Shown: positions 1 through 14,500 of the stretch, one piece after another
Position numbering within the stretch: position 1 is the stretch's first letter
Layout of the letters: each line of letters begins with the position of its first letter
DNA from: Formicarius rufipectus
Lineage: Eukaryota; Chordata; Aves; Passeriformes; Formicariidae
Length of the DNA stretch: 64,000 bases
Reading direction: 5' to 3'
Assembly (NCBI GenBank): GCA_013399695.1
Contig: VXAU01000926.1
Coordinates: 530,875 to 594,874 of the forward strand
Program-made: the position numbers and the translations under genes
Notes under the pieces: model-generated
Told to the model about the DNA's origin: nothing
The model's database searches: none
What the model saw: the letters and a program-made list of their open reading frames with translations, nothing else

Positions 1-3000
1 CTTTCCCATGTTGCTTGCATTTGCAGAAGCAGGTGAGACCGCAGAGGGCAAGGATGCTAGTTGCAGTCCCTAAGGTAGCCCCCAGGGCTATAACTGGAGC
101 AGACAAAACCATTGTCCTGCACTGCACAGGAATAGAAAGCACAGAAACCCTGTGACTCTCCTATTCCGTGTGAGAGCAGCTCTCCCGCATTCACTCTGAT
201 TCTAGCCTGGCTTCATTCTCCTTGGAAGTCTGAAAGCAATTCTGTTGTGCAGCAAAGAAAAGGGACCAATCTAGAGACAGAGATAAATCATCCCACCTTT
301 GCTAGGCAACAAGGCTACCTTTCTATCCTGATGATGGAGGTTCTGCTCCGAGTCAGGTAAAGGAAATAGTGATTGTGGTGCCTGCAATCTCCATATAGCT
401 GCAAACAGGCAGTTTTCATTGAAGCCTGTTCTCCAGCTCCACTGGGAAAAGTCTGATGTGTGATAGAGAGGAAAGACGTCAGCAGAAGGGGCTGGCTTTG
501 CTAGCTAACTCACAGAAAGTGCATCAAAATATTTGATCAGCTCTCTAGCAATATTTCTCAGGCCTCGCTTGCTGATATGCTCAAGAGGTTGATTTTTTCT
601 TTTTTTAAGGCAAAGATAGTGACTGCCATAAGCTGCTGGCCTGAGAAGCCCTGTTATGATATCAGTGTACAATAGCTCTGTAGTCAGAGTAAAACCTGTG
701 TGTAAGTCAGGCAAAACTTCCTCATTCTTCAGAGATTGGAGAATAAACATAGGCAAGAATTAAGCACTGTCCCATGGCTCACCACCTTCCCATTAAAGCA
801 GAGGGTCTGAACTTTTTGGAGCTGCTTTCAATAAGATCAATGCAAAGCAGAACCTCTGTTTAAAAAGGCAACAGAAAATCCTACCAAACAAGACACACTA
901 GTGCATATGCTGCTTCCTCTAGAGGGAATGAGAAAGCAAACAACATATGCTAGATATTAGTCATGCTGCATACCACACAGGTGTCAGGCAGTGGGCTGCT
1001 GAGCACAGGAGAAGCTACATGAATAGACCTGAAGGGCTAAGTGTCTGTCCCAATTTTCTCTTGAGGTGATGGAGTGATTATCTTTCTTTGACTCAGTTAT
1101 TTTTGACTTATTTCTCAGAATGTCCATCTTGGTGAAGAAGATAATAAATGCCATCATTTTGTATGTTTCTTGGGACATGTACAACACTTTTCTGGGTACC
1201 TCACAAGGAAGTTGCCAGAAAGTGATTATAATTCCAGTCACTGTATATCTGGGCCAGAGTGGAACTACTAAGCAAGATGCAAAATATTCCTTATAAGGCT
1301 CTGGAAAAATAAAATACCCAGTTCTGAGTACTGATATGTTCACCTCCCTGGCACAAAATTTCCCTTGCACATCTGACTCTCACTTTACTTGCTAAAGAAT
1401 ACTCTGTAACACTGCAGCATCCTAGTGGATGCAGTGCACATTCTGTCATTTTGCCTTCTCCTCATTCTACCCTGCTTGTCAGACACATCTCACCCCACAC
1501 TTCCAACCCTCCTGAGCCCTCCATCAAGAACTAAATCACAAAAAATTCCGTAAGCGGAGACAATTCCCCAATAAATTCCTGAGCCCATGGAAAGTGGTCT
1601 TTTAGCTCAGCCCACATAAGGAAAATCTTGACGTTTGCCTCCTATCTTTATAAGAACAAAAGTTGGGCACACCAGCCTGAACCAGTGGCACAACTCTTGT
1701 ACTCACTAGTGGGAAGAACATCACATAGAGGGGACTGAGAAACCTGGCTAAATGATCACTTTGCTTCTTGCTTTTTGTGGCTCAGGAGATTCCAAAGCCT
1801 TGAGCAGCATCCTTGTGCTTACATCTTCTGTTATGAATTTTCTCTGCCACAGGTAGACTGTTCCAACAATTTGCTGACTTAGCTAACAACTACTTCATTC
1901 ACCCCATCGCTGAACAGGTAACACTATAGTCATCGTGCCATGAGGTCTTAGCTTGAATTTGAAAAATAAACCATATTTTTGTGGAATTCTACCACCACTC
2001 AAGAGAAGCAGAAGTGAGAAGAGTCTGAGAGATGACAAAAAGGATGGACACACTCTTCAAATGCCTTTGGTTTCTTCCACTGGATGGCTTGTTCCTAAAA
2101 GTGCTAATGAAATCAACACAGCTAGATCAGAGACCTCTGAGATTTGGAAACCATATGGAAAAAAAGAAGGTTCTATTAAGTGTCGAATACAATGAGAGAT
2201 TTGGAGTGGAGAAGGCATTCAGTCCGCTTATGAGATGCAATCTTCATGTGTTTTCTATATGCTGTTCTGAGAATTATATAAAGATTGCTTATAGCATCCT
2301 GTAGAAGGGAGGTCACATCAAAATTTCTGTGTAAGACAGTAGCTTAATCTTATATTTTCCAAGATGCTTTCTACCTGCTTATATATGAAGATTAGGTTTT
2401 CCTTGACAGAAATTATGTTTGCTGTGAAATGTAAGATGTACAGAATCATTTCCATATATAATATTTTAGTAATAATATCCAGGCATCAGCATTTTGCTGC
2501 TATTGCCAGGAAAGCAAAACAGCTCTTGCTAGACATTGAATATTAGTAGTATGTGAGCTTCTACAAGTGACAGGACAAAGACTCTGTGTGTGCACTGATG
2601 CATGTAACTGGTACAGATACATAATTTAACTTTGGTGTGTACCACCAGTGCATCTATCTATCATTATGTCTTATTTTTAACATATCTTGTTCTAAAAAAA
2701 TTGGGTCATACATGTATTTCAAAGTCATCTTTACACTTGCTTGTTTTGACATCAGGTAATTAAATTGCATCTTTTTCTTTAAAGCAGCAGTGGGATAAAA
2801 CGGGGGTCAGGCTAATGACCTTTCTCACTGGTCATTCACACTGATACTGTACAGAATCACATAGCTTTTTTATCTGTCACATCTGCCATTAGAAAGAGAC
2901 TTTCCAAGATAAAAAGATGAAAGCCTGTTTTTGCAAGCTAGACTTTAGGGGCAGGTTCAGGCCTGACAACATATTTTACAATCACCCTATCCACATATTT

Positions 3001-5211
3001 TCTCCGGATTTGGATGTAAGGCACGTGTAAAAATGACAAAAACACATACATAGTTTTCAATTCCTGGTATTTCAGACAGGAATATTCTATGATGAGAAAA
3101 TATAAGGTACCAGTCAACCTTAAGTGCTTATAGTGAGTCCATCACTATCAGAAATAAAAGCTGACGTACACCTGAATGAAAGATGGTTGCAGACTACTTT
3201 CCCTGACTCATCACACTCCATCCAGAATTGCGATCAGAGATACTCTGGTTCTCACCGAGGCATTTCACCAAGCAGAAGTGTGAGTTAACAGATGGAAATT
3301 GGAAAGGAAGTTGTTTTGGCCGCCCATTTCCACTCCCAGGAAATCCTTGCAACAGTCAGATTTAGCCTGAAAGTGTAAGCTCACATTTTCACTTGTGTTG
3401 ACTTGTTATGTGATTCTGTGCTACAGAAACAGGACAGTTTGAACAGGATAGTGGTCTAAAGTAACTTCCCAGATCATAGCAAGGTATTTATACTACCCAA
3501 CTTCGGACACTGAAATAGCCAGTAACAGAAGACCACACATGGCAGTCATGCATTTTGTTTAATAAGTAAATGAAGCATTGTGAAAACGAAAGTGAAGGTA
3601 AAAGACTTGTGCTTGAAATTACTACATCTAACTCCTTATGCTTTTGTATACTGTTGCCTCATGTTGTAAAAGCTTTTAGAAAGTGATTTTGTCTTCCTCC
3701 AAGTGGTGATGTATTCCTCCACCAGATAGTGGAGTATTGCAAACCAGTGAAATAATCTTTTGCAACGCTATTAATTCAAAGCAGTTGTCTTTACATATTC
3801 ATATGCAAAAAGAAAAAGAAAGGAGATTTGTGAGAGGAATGTCAGCTTGGTCCCCCCATCACTGTCACTGAAACAGACCTATAGATATAAATCAAGTAAA
3901 TGAACTAATTAAGGGAAGAACAAAGAATCATTTTCTAAAAGGAAGATATACAATGATCAGCCTCAAGAAAATGAGCTTCAAGCCATGGTGCTTCATTTGG
4001 TGTTAATGGACATAGAACTCCTGAAACCTCCAGACTTCCAGGAATGCCTTCCAGCTGTGTGTGTAGTCTTTTGCCACACTTCTACCCTCAGGATGATGAT
4101 AAGGATTTAGCATACAAAACAGCACAGCTAGTTGCATGCGTGCGGTGTAGGATTCAGGATTGATGATTCTGCTCGAGCACGTCTGTCTGTTCCAGGAGGC
4201 TGCCATGTAGCCCCTGTAACCAGTAACCATTGTAAACCTGACTGTGGTACATCTTTTGTTTTCCTTGCAACAACACTGGATAGATACTTCCGGAGGGTGG
4301 AGGGAGAAAAGGGCCAAAAGAGCAAAAGTGGTCAGGAAGGACAGTGTGACCTACAGGAGGGTAAGAGAAAAAAACCATTGGGCAGGAATAGAAAGAGTCT
4401 GTAACATTAGAATTGGACATTGGTGTGACTGCTGTAGAAGGATCCTGCACCCTGCTCTGTTCAGCAGAGTACCAATGCACTAGGAAAATTAGAGGGACTT
4501 CAGGAAAGTGCTACATGAGTGAATAAAAGGGTGAAAGGCAGTGGATCAGTGTGACTCAATAAGATCAATCTGTTTATTGATGAAAAGGCTGAGGCATGTC
4601 TTGGTCAAAATTCCGAAGTACCCAGTTATGGAATAAACCTTTGATAATGCAGGTTCTCTCCTGCTGAGCAAACAATGCCTAAGCAGGAGCTACTGACCAG
4701 ACATGATGCCAGATAAACTCAGAGCAGAAGCATGTTGCAGGCTTTTAACAATGGGCATAGTTTCGGTGGGAGCAATGTCTCAGGGATTGCAGAGGGTTAT
4801 CCATCATGGGCAGTTTTGAAATCAAGACTAGTGTTGTGCAGCTTTTTTTTTTACGGGACTATTTTCATTCATTTGTGAGCTACACTGATGTTGAATCCTC
4901 AATGACACCACCAGTGTGGTGTTCTCTGTTGTTCCACGCTTACATTGGACCTGCTTGGGATGTAAAGAGAGTATTAATGTGTGAGGCAAGTTTTTTAAAA
5001 AAATCACAATTCTTCTGATAGCATCATAGGGCCAGCTGCAAAGAGAAAACTGCTGTGCTTTAGACGATCACACCATACTACAAGCCCAGCAGAAAAACAA
5101 TATCTGTGCTTTACCAGGTGAACTGCTTTAGTGTGAGATCTCAGCCCGCCAGTAATGGAGATTCAGAAAGAAAATGTCAGGTCCAGCTCAGGACAGACCT
5201 GGATGAAAGAA
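1..5211. other. Non-coding stretch upstream, nothing recognised
   Basis: AT-rich single-copy-looking DNA. Open frames here are short (at most 128 codons, 984-1370 on the minus strand). They lack recognisable domains and do not sit between convincing splice sites. I see no repeat family or RNA gene in this stretch. It is probably intergenic, or an intron of a gene whose exons lie outside the window; the sequence alone cannot decide. Confidence 0.5.
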
Positions 5212-5314
5212 AGGAAAAACAAAACAAAACAAAACAAAACAAAGCAAAACAAACAAAAAACCCCACACAAACATACAAACAAAAAACAACAAAAACCCAA
5301 ACAAACAAAAAAAA
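5212..5314. repeat. A-rich (CAAAA)n/(CAAA)n simple repeat
   Basis: About 100 bp in which the + strand is almost only A and C. It starts with regular AAAAC pentamers and decays into AAAC and AACA units. The lysine/threonine/glutamine-rich open frames across it are artefacts of this composition. Similar A/C tracts recur along the window at 29136, 42608, 44161 and 56399. Confidence 0.9.
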
Positions 5315-8300
5315 TAGACCTGAGGGCGTTGCTCAGTGAAGTGACAGACAGCAGGTTAAGTGTGAGCCCAATTAGCAGATGAAGTTTAGCAAAAGAGCAA
5401 ATGCTTTCCTAAATGGAGGAGGGTATCGTTGTGAGAGCAGATAACAACTCAGACAGATTTTCTGCTTCCCCATCTAACTCTGCTAATTTGCTATTGGAAA
5501 TCCAGGGGGGAAAGAAGCACATTTAGTGCCTTACTATATCAGTTTCATCTGAGAATACCCTCTTGCTGACTGGAAAAGCAGAGCTTATTTTTGTGCAGGT
5601 AGTTCCACTTGCAAGTATGGTTTTTTCTACTAGATTTTTTTTTTTTAAATAATCACAGGAGATGTGAGAAACTTCAAAACCTTCTAAAGTGCCAGACTCT
5701 AGATTACACATTGCGTATTTGCTATGAACTGCTGCCTCCTAGAGGCGACAACATTTTTCTTACAATTTCTGTTGAGTTTGCTAACATACTAGAGTTTCAA
5801 CTTTTTGCAATGCCAATTGTGTAAATGTTACTTTGCCGAAAAAAGCATCGGCATTTTGCACTTATAGTTAAAATTGTGTCTTTAGCTATGTTAAAGCTGC
5901 AAGGCCAGAAAATTCAATAATTATGGTTGTCTCTAAGGCTTTAGTTGTAGTGACTTCCATGTCAGCCTTGTCTTCAAACCTTTAAGTACAGAATAACATT
6001 TCATTTCCAAATGAATTGTAAATAGTTTGATAATGAATCAGGGTTAGATACTGAAAGCAGGTGGGTTTTATGAATGTCTGTCTCCAATGAAGAATAGATA
6101 GAGAAAAATATGTTTCCAGTTTACCGTTTGATATTACAGTTTTAGCAGCTGGAAATATACACAGTAATTACATGGGGTTTTTTTCCAATGTCATTTATAT
6201 TCACCCTGACACCTTGCGGTCTGACTTGCACAAGAACTGAGTACTCACTTCAGCAACAAAATTCCATGGGAGTCATGCTGGAACATGTGCAGCAGTGTGG
6301 CATTAAGCATTCTGAAAAAAATAACCTACAACAGGTCGTTAGGAGATACCATTGTGTGAGCAAGCCCAAGGAGGCAAGCAGTCCTCTGTCTAGTCACTCA
6401 GTGTGTTTACTGGGGTCTTTTTGTGGGTATCCCAAATCAGTGAAAGCTGCAGGTACCTCAGCAGTGGTAATTCTTAGTGTCTAATGGTGAACCACTTTTA
6501 TTCCTTTTAATATAAAGAACACTACAGGAAAGTTTTTCCTTCAGATGGCATTTCTTGATCTTTATCCTTGACACAGAGACAGATAACAAAGAGGAGGAAA
6601 TAACGAGATAAGAAGGATTCACAGTTTCTAGTTCTGAACTTAAGAAATTATATTCTGTTCATGTACGCCTCTAGCTATTCGTTGTGACCCAGAAGATTCT
6701 GTCTGGCTTTGGAATATTTTCTATGACACTGATACATGAATTTCAGCCTTGACGGTAATAAAATAAGTTGGCACATATGATCATGTAGCCAGACATTCCA
6801 GTGAAGAGAAAAATATCCTCTAAAAAAACCGGCCTTTTCAGAAAACAGCCTCCAGGTATCAGGAAAGATGCCTTCCACCGAGTTTACTGACATTGGGTTA
6901 AGTGCAAGGAGTGGCATGGGGCCATGCTTATGGCATCCTTACTCCTCTACTGCCGTGATCTGCCTGGCCTCATGCCTTCATTTGAAATAGCTGAGACTGG
7001 GAATTGGGTTTGTTGTCTGCAGAAATATATGCTGTGTTTAGCTTTTCAGATTGAGATCACACTGAGATCTGACCTTGTGCTGATCAAGTTTGACAGGCAA
7101 TTACAACTCAGAATCAATGCTGTCCAGCGCAAAATAGAGCAAAGGGTATATCATACTTTACTGCCAGCACCTTTATTGACAGCTTTGCAGTCAGCACTAA
7201 TCTAAATGATCTTGAGATAGCCAACGCCTTCAGGATTTAGGCACTTTTGTATGGGAAAACACAGGGGCATTGCCTGTATTTGCCCCAGAGGACTGTACTT
7301 GCTATGTACACAACTTTCAATCTCTACAGTAGCTGAGGCAGAACTTTCCCCTAACAGACGACTGAAAAAGTTACATCCAGGATTTGAAAGGAGCCCTCAC
7401 ATGTGTGCTCCTTTCAGTAGCTTTAGAGAATTGTCTTCTTCATTTTTCATAACTGCCCCAGCTGCACTTCAGAGGACTGTCCTCTCCCCTGTGGGCTCCT
7501 TAACTTGCAGCCCTATGCCCTCACCTGTTTCCTAGCCACTCTCAAAGCTTCAGAGTAAATTGTCTTCTAGCTGCAAAATTGCAAAGGGTATCAGAGGCTC
7601 TTCCCTGGGTAAAGGAGGAAACCTAACAGAGTTATGATGGAAAGTGACACCCTTAGTACAGATTCCCTTACTTGACTCAGTTGTTTCTTTTCTGTCTTCC
7701 ACAGTCTCTATTTCACTGTTGTGCTTACGCTGACCAGCTCACTCTGTCCTTTTCTTTCTGGATACATTTGTGACTTTTGAAACCCAGTTATATCCTCCCT
7801 CTGCTTCCATAAACCTTTCCCTCTTCTTTCTCTTCTTACTCTTCACTTTGTAGGTCTTCTCTTTCCCTCATGATATGTCTGTTACCTATTGAAAGGATAG
7901 ATGATTCTTCTTTCTCTATACCTTATCTTCACCTAATCTTTTCCAGATCCATTCCCACTGTCATATTTCAGAAACAGATTACAGATCCCATAGTAACACC
8001 CAACAGATCTCTTTTCTTGCAATATGAAAGCTCAAGTTGACACTGATGACTTCTCCCAAGAGACTTCAAATGAGCTTAAATCTAACACAGTTACACTAAA
8101 ACTCATGGTTTTCCCATGCAAGTTACTTTCACCATCCATCATCTTCTTCCACACTTCTAGTTACATATCAAAAGCCCTCATCACTCAAATCCATACATCT
8201 TGGATGTCCCTAGCATGACATACATATATCATATAAGCAGCAGTTTGCACTTTCTTGGTCACTGTCAGGTTCTTCTTCCTGTCTGTACATCTTAACTCCT

Positions 8301-11053
8301 CTGAAGTACAAATTGCACTGAAGGTGCTTCTTGACATTATCAGACAAACATGTGTGATAAAGTTTAAATCACATCAAAGCTATGTTTCAGAAGAGGAAGA
8401 GTTTTTGTTGCAACAAAGTTTAAATTTTGCATTTCACCTAATTTGTGGCAAAATACATTAATCTTTTGTCAAAAATTATGTTCAACATTGAGACACACTT
8501 GGTACCAGACAGTAGGAGGAAAAGGTCAGCCCCTGTCTCTGGAACAGGAACAGTTGTGTAATCTTCAGCAGTTGCATGGCAAGGTGAGTAGGAGAGATGC
8601 CTACAGCTTTCCCAGTTTGACTTGCTCTGCACAGACCAGGACACAGAAACCACACTGTGATTCAGACTTTACTGATTTATGGTGTTTTTTTTAAATAGCA
8701 AGCATGCTGATGGTCTAAACACCCTGAAAATTTTGGTAAGGTTGTTCCAGACACAGTGGAATGTACAGTGCCTACTGGGTCATACTAATGACCCCGGGAG
8801 GAAGCTCCCAAATCTCCTTCATCTCATGTCACTGTCAGAGAAAAGACAAGGCACAAGATACAATTCTCTTTAAAGTGTGGTGCCATATACGCTGTAATGC
8901 TGTACTCTGCTGGAATACACAGGTAGACTAGGTGAGAAGGAGCTCAGATGGACTCTGTTCACCTAAAGCTGCAAAATTTGTAGCTTGACCTTCTAAACCA
9001 GGTCTCTGGCACGTCATGGGAAAAGAGAAAAACTTTGCCTCTCTTGCCAAAAGAAGAGGAACACTTCCAACCATCACAATTATCCTCATCTGTGGCAAAA
9101 TCAGAAATTCAGCTGCTAAATTAATCAAAAGACTAAATGAAGCTACAGTTACCAGACAGCAATTGTTGCCAGTCCTTTCTCATGTATGCATAACCACCAC
9201 TGCCTCTGCCCACTGATGCTGATGATGGGCAAGACAGGGCCTCAGTTAGGAGTAAATCTCCCTTGCTCTGTCCTGCAGTGTAAGGAAAGATGAGGGGCTG
9301 TTTTGGGTTGAGAATGCAGTTGAGAAGAAGCTACTCACAAGCAGAAGTTAAAAGAGTAGCTGTAGCCCTTTTTCTCCCCTACTTTCTGTCACTCCTTTCA
9401 AATCTGGCCAGTGAGCACGTTCAAACACAGGCGGAGGACTGGAAACCCAGACAGTATTCAGCATAAGGATCAGCCTGGTGTTTCCCATGCCTGACCAGTT
9501 TTACTTATCAGACGGACACACAACCAACATATGGGTTTCAAATATACTCAGACCTTCATTCTCAGGTGCTCTTCCTGCTACCAGGAAGAAGAACTGCAAG
9601 TCCTTGACAGTTTCAATGGCATGGGGCAGGATAAGACCTGGAGGGGAGAGGAAGAAGTGAGGGAACCCCTTGAGCCCCCACAGGAACTTGGGTTGGAACA
9701 GGCTTGGAGGGAAAGACTCATGTGGTCTGAGTCAAAACTCATGCTCAAAGTGTGATAGTGTCTGTATATCACCCTGGAGAAGTGTTGGAAAGAGAAGTGA
9801 AGAAGAGCTTCCCTTTTCCTAGGCTTGGTTTGTTAATCCTAGCAAGTGGCTGATAGCAAAGATGTGTGTATAAACAGCAGAGTGTGAAGAATTCAGGTGG
9901 CAATACTGCTTAATGTAAGGCTACTCTAAATCACCCTAAGCAAGCAGTCAAATCATGTGCTGTAGTAACCATACACTGGAGAATGAAAAAGATATCATTG
10001 TCTCATAACAGCTTGTAATATGGGACAAGCAAAGAGCATCCCCTAGAGTTTGCGTGCTTTAATCAAACACACTGGTGAGTAGAGATGCATGTGGTCCTCC
10101 TCCAGTGAGGACCAGTAAGTAAGAAAGTCTGTTGCCCTGTTAGTTGCATGACTTAGCAAAAAACAAGTTTTTCTGGTTAATTGAGTAAAGAGGTTCACTT
10201 GGCCATTTGATACATAAACTTTTTTTTTCCTACTTACATTTTGTTTTTCTTTTTAGTTATGTCATCACATAAACCAGCATCTTAGTCCTTGTTTCTTCAA
10301 CAGATCTTAAGATACCAGAATTGCAATGGTCCGAGGCTGCAACCATAATTCCTATAATAGCAGGCCACAGAGACTGCCTCTATGGCCCTCATAAATTCTT
10401 GGAGAGACGAACTCTACATTCTTTTCTCCTTTTTATGATGGTCCAAAATGAGTGTCATGTGGGCCTCTCCCTCTTCTAGATCAGAAGAGATTATCAAAAT
10501 AAGGAAAGTAATAAATACTCCACCCTTCTCTCATTTGCAGAGATTAACCACTTTGAATATTCCATATCACACATTTCTTTGATTTCCTACAAAATATTTA
10601 CTTATTTAAAGTAATACAAACATCCTCATAGTTACTGTTTATGACATTTCTTATCAGAAATAGAAGATGGATACTTGTGTAAAGGATGGAAGCAGGCCTC
10701 TCAGTAGAAACTTTCTCAGAGTGATTGACCTTGATTAGTTGCTGAACTCACACTGTATCTTCACAGATACACAACAGAACCATCCCTTTAAAAAAATCAG
10801 AGTTGCAGTTCAAGTCTTCCAGTACAAATAAAAGGTTTTCCTGCATACAGACATGTGAACTAAGAGCCAAAGCTGAATTCACTAAGTAGAATTGAATCTA
10901 TTAGCAAAGATGAATCTAAAAAGGCTAGACTTGAAAAGCCTTCAGTTTGGCCATGCATACTTCTATCAGCTAATTAGATAAATCTTAAAATAAATTAAAT
11001 ATGAAAACATAGATAAGCTTTTCACTTCAGCAGAAGATCTTAAGGCAGCCTCT
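5315..11053. other. Non-coding stretch, nothing recognised
   Basis: No open frame over about 95 codons that resembles a known protein, no identifiable transposon and no RNA gene. The segment 7670-8000 is a pyrimidine-rich stretch (C/T on the + strand) without clear periodicity. Otherwise this is ordinary AT-rich intergenic or intronic DNA. Confidence 0.5.
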
Positions 11054-11590
11054 CTAATGTATTTCAACGGCACATCCTCGAAGGAGAGGGACATGTTCCC
11101 TGAGCAGCAAAGGGAACACTGGTAAGGGCTTGAGAAATGGTAATTGTAGGTAATATGTCAATGTGCCTTTAATGTGCTCAATAACTAATGACAAAGTCAC
11201 TGGAGATGAGCAGAAAAGAAGGGCCCCTATGGAAGCTTTTTCCTTAATGTAATCACAGCTGTAAGCCAAGGTTAATGCAGCCACAGCTACCCTGGGAAAC
11301 ATCACGGATAGATAGATCATGGTTTGGGTAGCAGTCATCCCCTGTTCCCTGCTAGGTCCACTTGTCCCCAAAGGAATGGTGAAGGCACTAGACTGGCACC
11401 CACCTCCTACCAGGCCCCATGGTGGAAGACACTGAAACACTTCAAGGTAGTTGAAGTAGCAAGGTAGCAAGGGCGAAGCAAGGCACAGGTATATGTGTAC
11501 ACTTTCAGCTTCTCCTGCCGCAAAATGGAGGAAAATATTTATTTCCTTTACAGATGGAAATGCTGGAAGGTTAAATCCAAAATGGTGCAT
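11054..11590 (-). other. Long unexplained antisense ORF, 178 codons
   Basis: This is the longest uninterrupted ATG-to-stop frame in the window outside known features. The predicted protein is rich in Leu, Pro, Ser and Val, with a hydrophobic middle and C-terminal part. It has no motif I recognise. Its ATG at the 11590 end is not followed by a signal-peptide-like segment, and it shows no repeat or domain pattern. Local base composition is slightly more GC-rich than the flanks, which makes chance open frames more likely. It could be a chance ORF, part of an old repeat, or a single-exon or lncRNA ORF. I would not call it a gene without expression or conservation data. Confidence 0.15.
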
Positions 11591-14500
11591 TTTTTGTATG
11601 TGCTGCTAGTGGGACCTCTAGCATGGCACAAAGAAAAAGGCAATCTTCTGCTTCTTGAGGAACAGGCAGCCTCAGAAACTGGGAGAGGATGAAGGGTAGT
11701 GTTCCTGTGTGACAGTTGACATGGTTAAATCCTGAGTTGCAGTTGTAGATTTTAAAACATTAATTATTTCCATGTGCAAGCTAAACCACAAAAATGAGAA
11801 TTGGTTAGTTGAGGTCGAGGATGTGCTGTGCAAAGTACCCTGGTGACTGTTGAACAACAGGGAGTAGGAAAGCTTTCAGCCTCACACCCCTCCTCTCCTA
11901 CCCACTGCAGCTCTGCGAGCACTTTCCGTGCATCAAACCTGCTCATCCGGTCACTGGACCACCCTGCCAGCCCCAGCTCTGCTGCAGCACCCCTGTCTGA
12001 CCTGGTGGCTGGCAGACCCTGCTAATCCAGCATGGATCTGAGGCCCCCAGGCCAGACCATGCCCCTTAGTCTGTCTGAGACCCACCGGGTTTTGCTTAGA
12101 TGATCACAACAGACCCCTAAGAAAACACACTGCTGGCTGGCACCCCTGCTGTGTTGGTTGAGGTGGTCAAAGCTGTCAGATATCAAGGGCTTCTTCTTTG
12201 AGGCAAATGCTCTCTTTGGCAAAAGATTCCAGAAACAGCAAGCAGATTTTCTGTTATAATAACTTGAAGTTTAATGTCAGGTAATGTTTCCAGTGTTAAT
12301 ATTTCATCACTAGTATCTGCCCAGCTATCAGCTCTCTTAAAACAAGACAAAGTTTGTAACAGCTGTACTTTTACTTTTCCTAAAGTACTTTTCTGTGGAT
12401 ACAGATAAAGTCAGAAATAGCAGGGGAAGGTATCCAAACTCACCTGCCCAGGAGGCACGAGAGGAGCTACTAATTATCCTCCCAGAAGAGGAAGTAAGGC
12501 CTGGTGAATGCGCGTAATTCACAGTGATGCTCACATTGTGCAGGGAACTGGCATTAGGAAAGCACCGTAAGACTGAAACCGTCTTCTCTAGACTCCCATC
12601 GAAATAGTAAAAAATCCTGCCAAGGACTGTTGGGAAGCCAGTAAGTGAATAACTAAAAGTATTGAGACAGGCAGCACAAATAGCCTTTCTGATGAGATAT
12701 AAAGGGGAAAAAAAAGTCAGTGAAGTGCAGCCAGCTGATGGTATTTGGGCAAGAGACATCGACCAATCACCAATGAACTCCTTATCAGGCAGATCTTTGT
12801 ACCCTAGAGGCAGAGATGTGATGTTTTCCCTTACAGCACACAGTCAGTTCCCATGCACTCAGCTGAGAGGCAGACGTGAGACACTTTTCATCTCCCTTAG
12901 TTAAACTGCCAAGGAAGCACTTGCAAGGGTAGCTTTCATGTCACGGTTTATGCAGCCAAAAGGTACCCTTTGGTAATAGGACACCTTTGCTCACAAGAGA
13001 TCAAACCAAGCAGGGGAGCTGGCTGGCATTGCATTATTTGTCACAGGGAGACGTCCCCCATGCTATACCTGGGCACCTGGGGCAGCACTGGGTGATGGCA
13101 TGTCTCCCTTCAGAGGGCAGAGAGACCAGAGATAACCCCAGGCACTGCTCAGACAGCCTGCACCTTACCCCATCACATGGATTCCTTTGCAATCAGCGTA
13201 TCATTGTTCTGCGGGCTGGAAACATCATGTAAAACCTTTGATCTATCCTTTCTTCGCCTAAGGGCAGCAGACAAATCATATGGCTTCTCCTGATAAAAGA
13301 GAGGAATTTGTTGGTTTGGTTTTTTTTTCAAAGCAATCATAAGTTCATTACTAGAGATGTCCAATTTAAAGTTCCATGTTCATCACTTCTGTTCCACTTC
13401 CTCAGCCCAAATAGTCATTGGATCATGCATCATTACAAAAGCTAGTTTAATTGCTAAATTATGCTTTGCTAAAATCGGCCTTGAAATCTGATTTTGAAAT
13501 TAAAATCAACTTGTTTTCAACTTTTATTTTAGAAGTTACAGCGGTATGACTATGCCAATTTGTTTCTTTGCTATTTTGATTTTTTTCCTGACTGCATATT
13601 TTTCTTTTGTAAAGAAGAATTCATGGCAAAACAAAAATATTTTTCTTCACAGTCCTTTTTCTACTCATGACTGACTGAAGTTCAGAGTGTCTAGGTTTGG
13701 ATCTTTGAATAGAAATGTTACTAATCAATAGCAAGCCAATGCTCATCATTTAGGTTTGAGTTCTTTTAACAAACACTGTCAGGGTTTGGACTGCAGCTGG
13801 AACTAGTCATTAATATCATGGAGGATGTGTCAGTGTTCTGCTAAATAGTCTGCAGACCACACAGATTCATTGTTACAGATGGTGTTAGCAATCACATGGG
13901 TTTCCCACAAGAGCCCCTCAAGAACTGAAAACATAACAGGAAGTAGAACAGGAATCATGCTGAGACTACTCCAGGTTTTTTCTGGGAAGTAGGATCCAAA
14001 GAAGTGTGGAGAGGGAAAGGAAAACAAGTAAATCTATGGATTCAGTAAGTATGGTCTTCAGCATTGGGAAACAGCTTCAAAATGCACTCTGCCTTGTCTA
14101 GACCTGTCTTTTATGACAAGTGTCAGTCTTTATACAGGGACTTAAAGTCTGTGCTGGTTACGGGTGAAACCCTCAGAAGCTGCCAGTGCACCAATAATAG
14201 TCTGCAAAGTGCAAGAATTGGTTGACAAGAATTCCACCGAAATTATCTACTCCCAATCACTGAACTACCAAAAAGGTGGAGACAATTTGAAAGGAATGAA
14301 AATGTGATTGTAGAACCAAGAAGAGTTGAATTATCAGACGAAAGAGTAGAAGCTCCTTTGAGCCAGCACAGAGAGCCTGTGCGAGGACTGATTTAAATCT
14401 GAAAAGTATCTGATCATAAAGACACCACAGAAAAGGAAGTGATTTCTGTGTGATAAGGACATTTGGAATTAGTGAGAGTGAGACAAAAAACACTGAGCTG

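Noticed and set aside
505..756. Minus-strand 83-codon frame with an LPDLHTGF phrase faintly like class C GPCR ligand-binding domains.
   Set aside because: The similarity covers only a few residues, the following residues do not continue the family pattern, and no neighbouring exon fits.
984..1370. Minus-strand 128-codon frame.
   Set aside because: No domain, no signal peptide and no splice context; taken as a chance frame.
4003..4483. Cluster of overlapping ORFs on both strands.
   Set aside because: Frames shadow one another on opposite strands and none matches a known family; a locally stop-poor region.
8503..8586. Possible exon ending at aag|gtgagt (8585).
   Set aside because: The acceptor side has no pyrimidine tract and the coded peptide is not recognisable.
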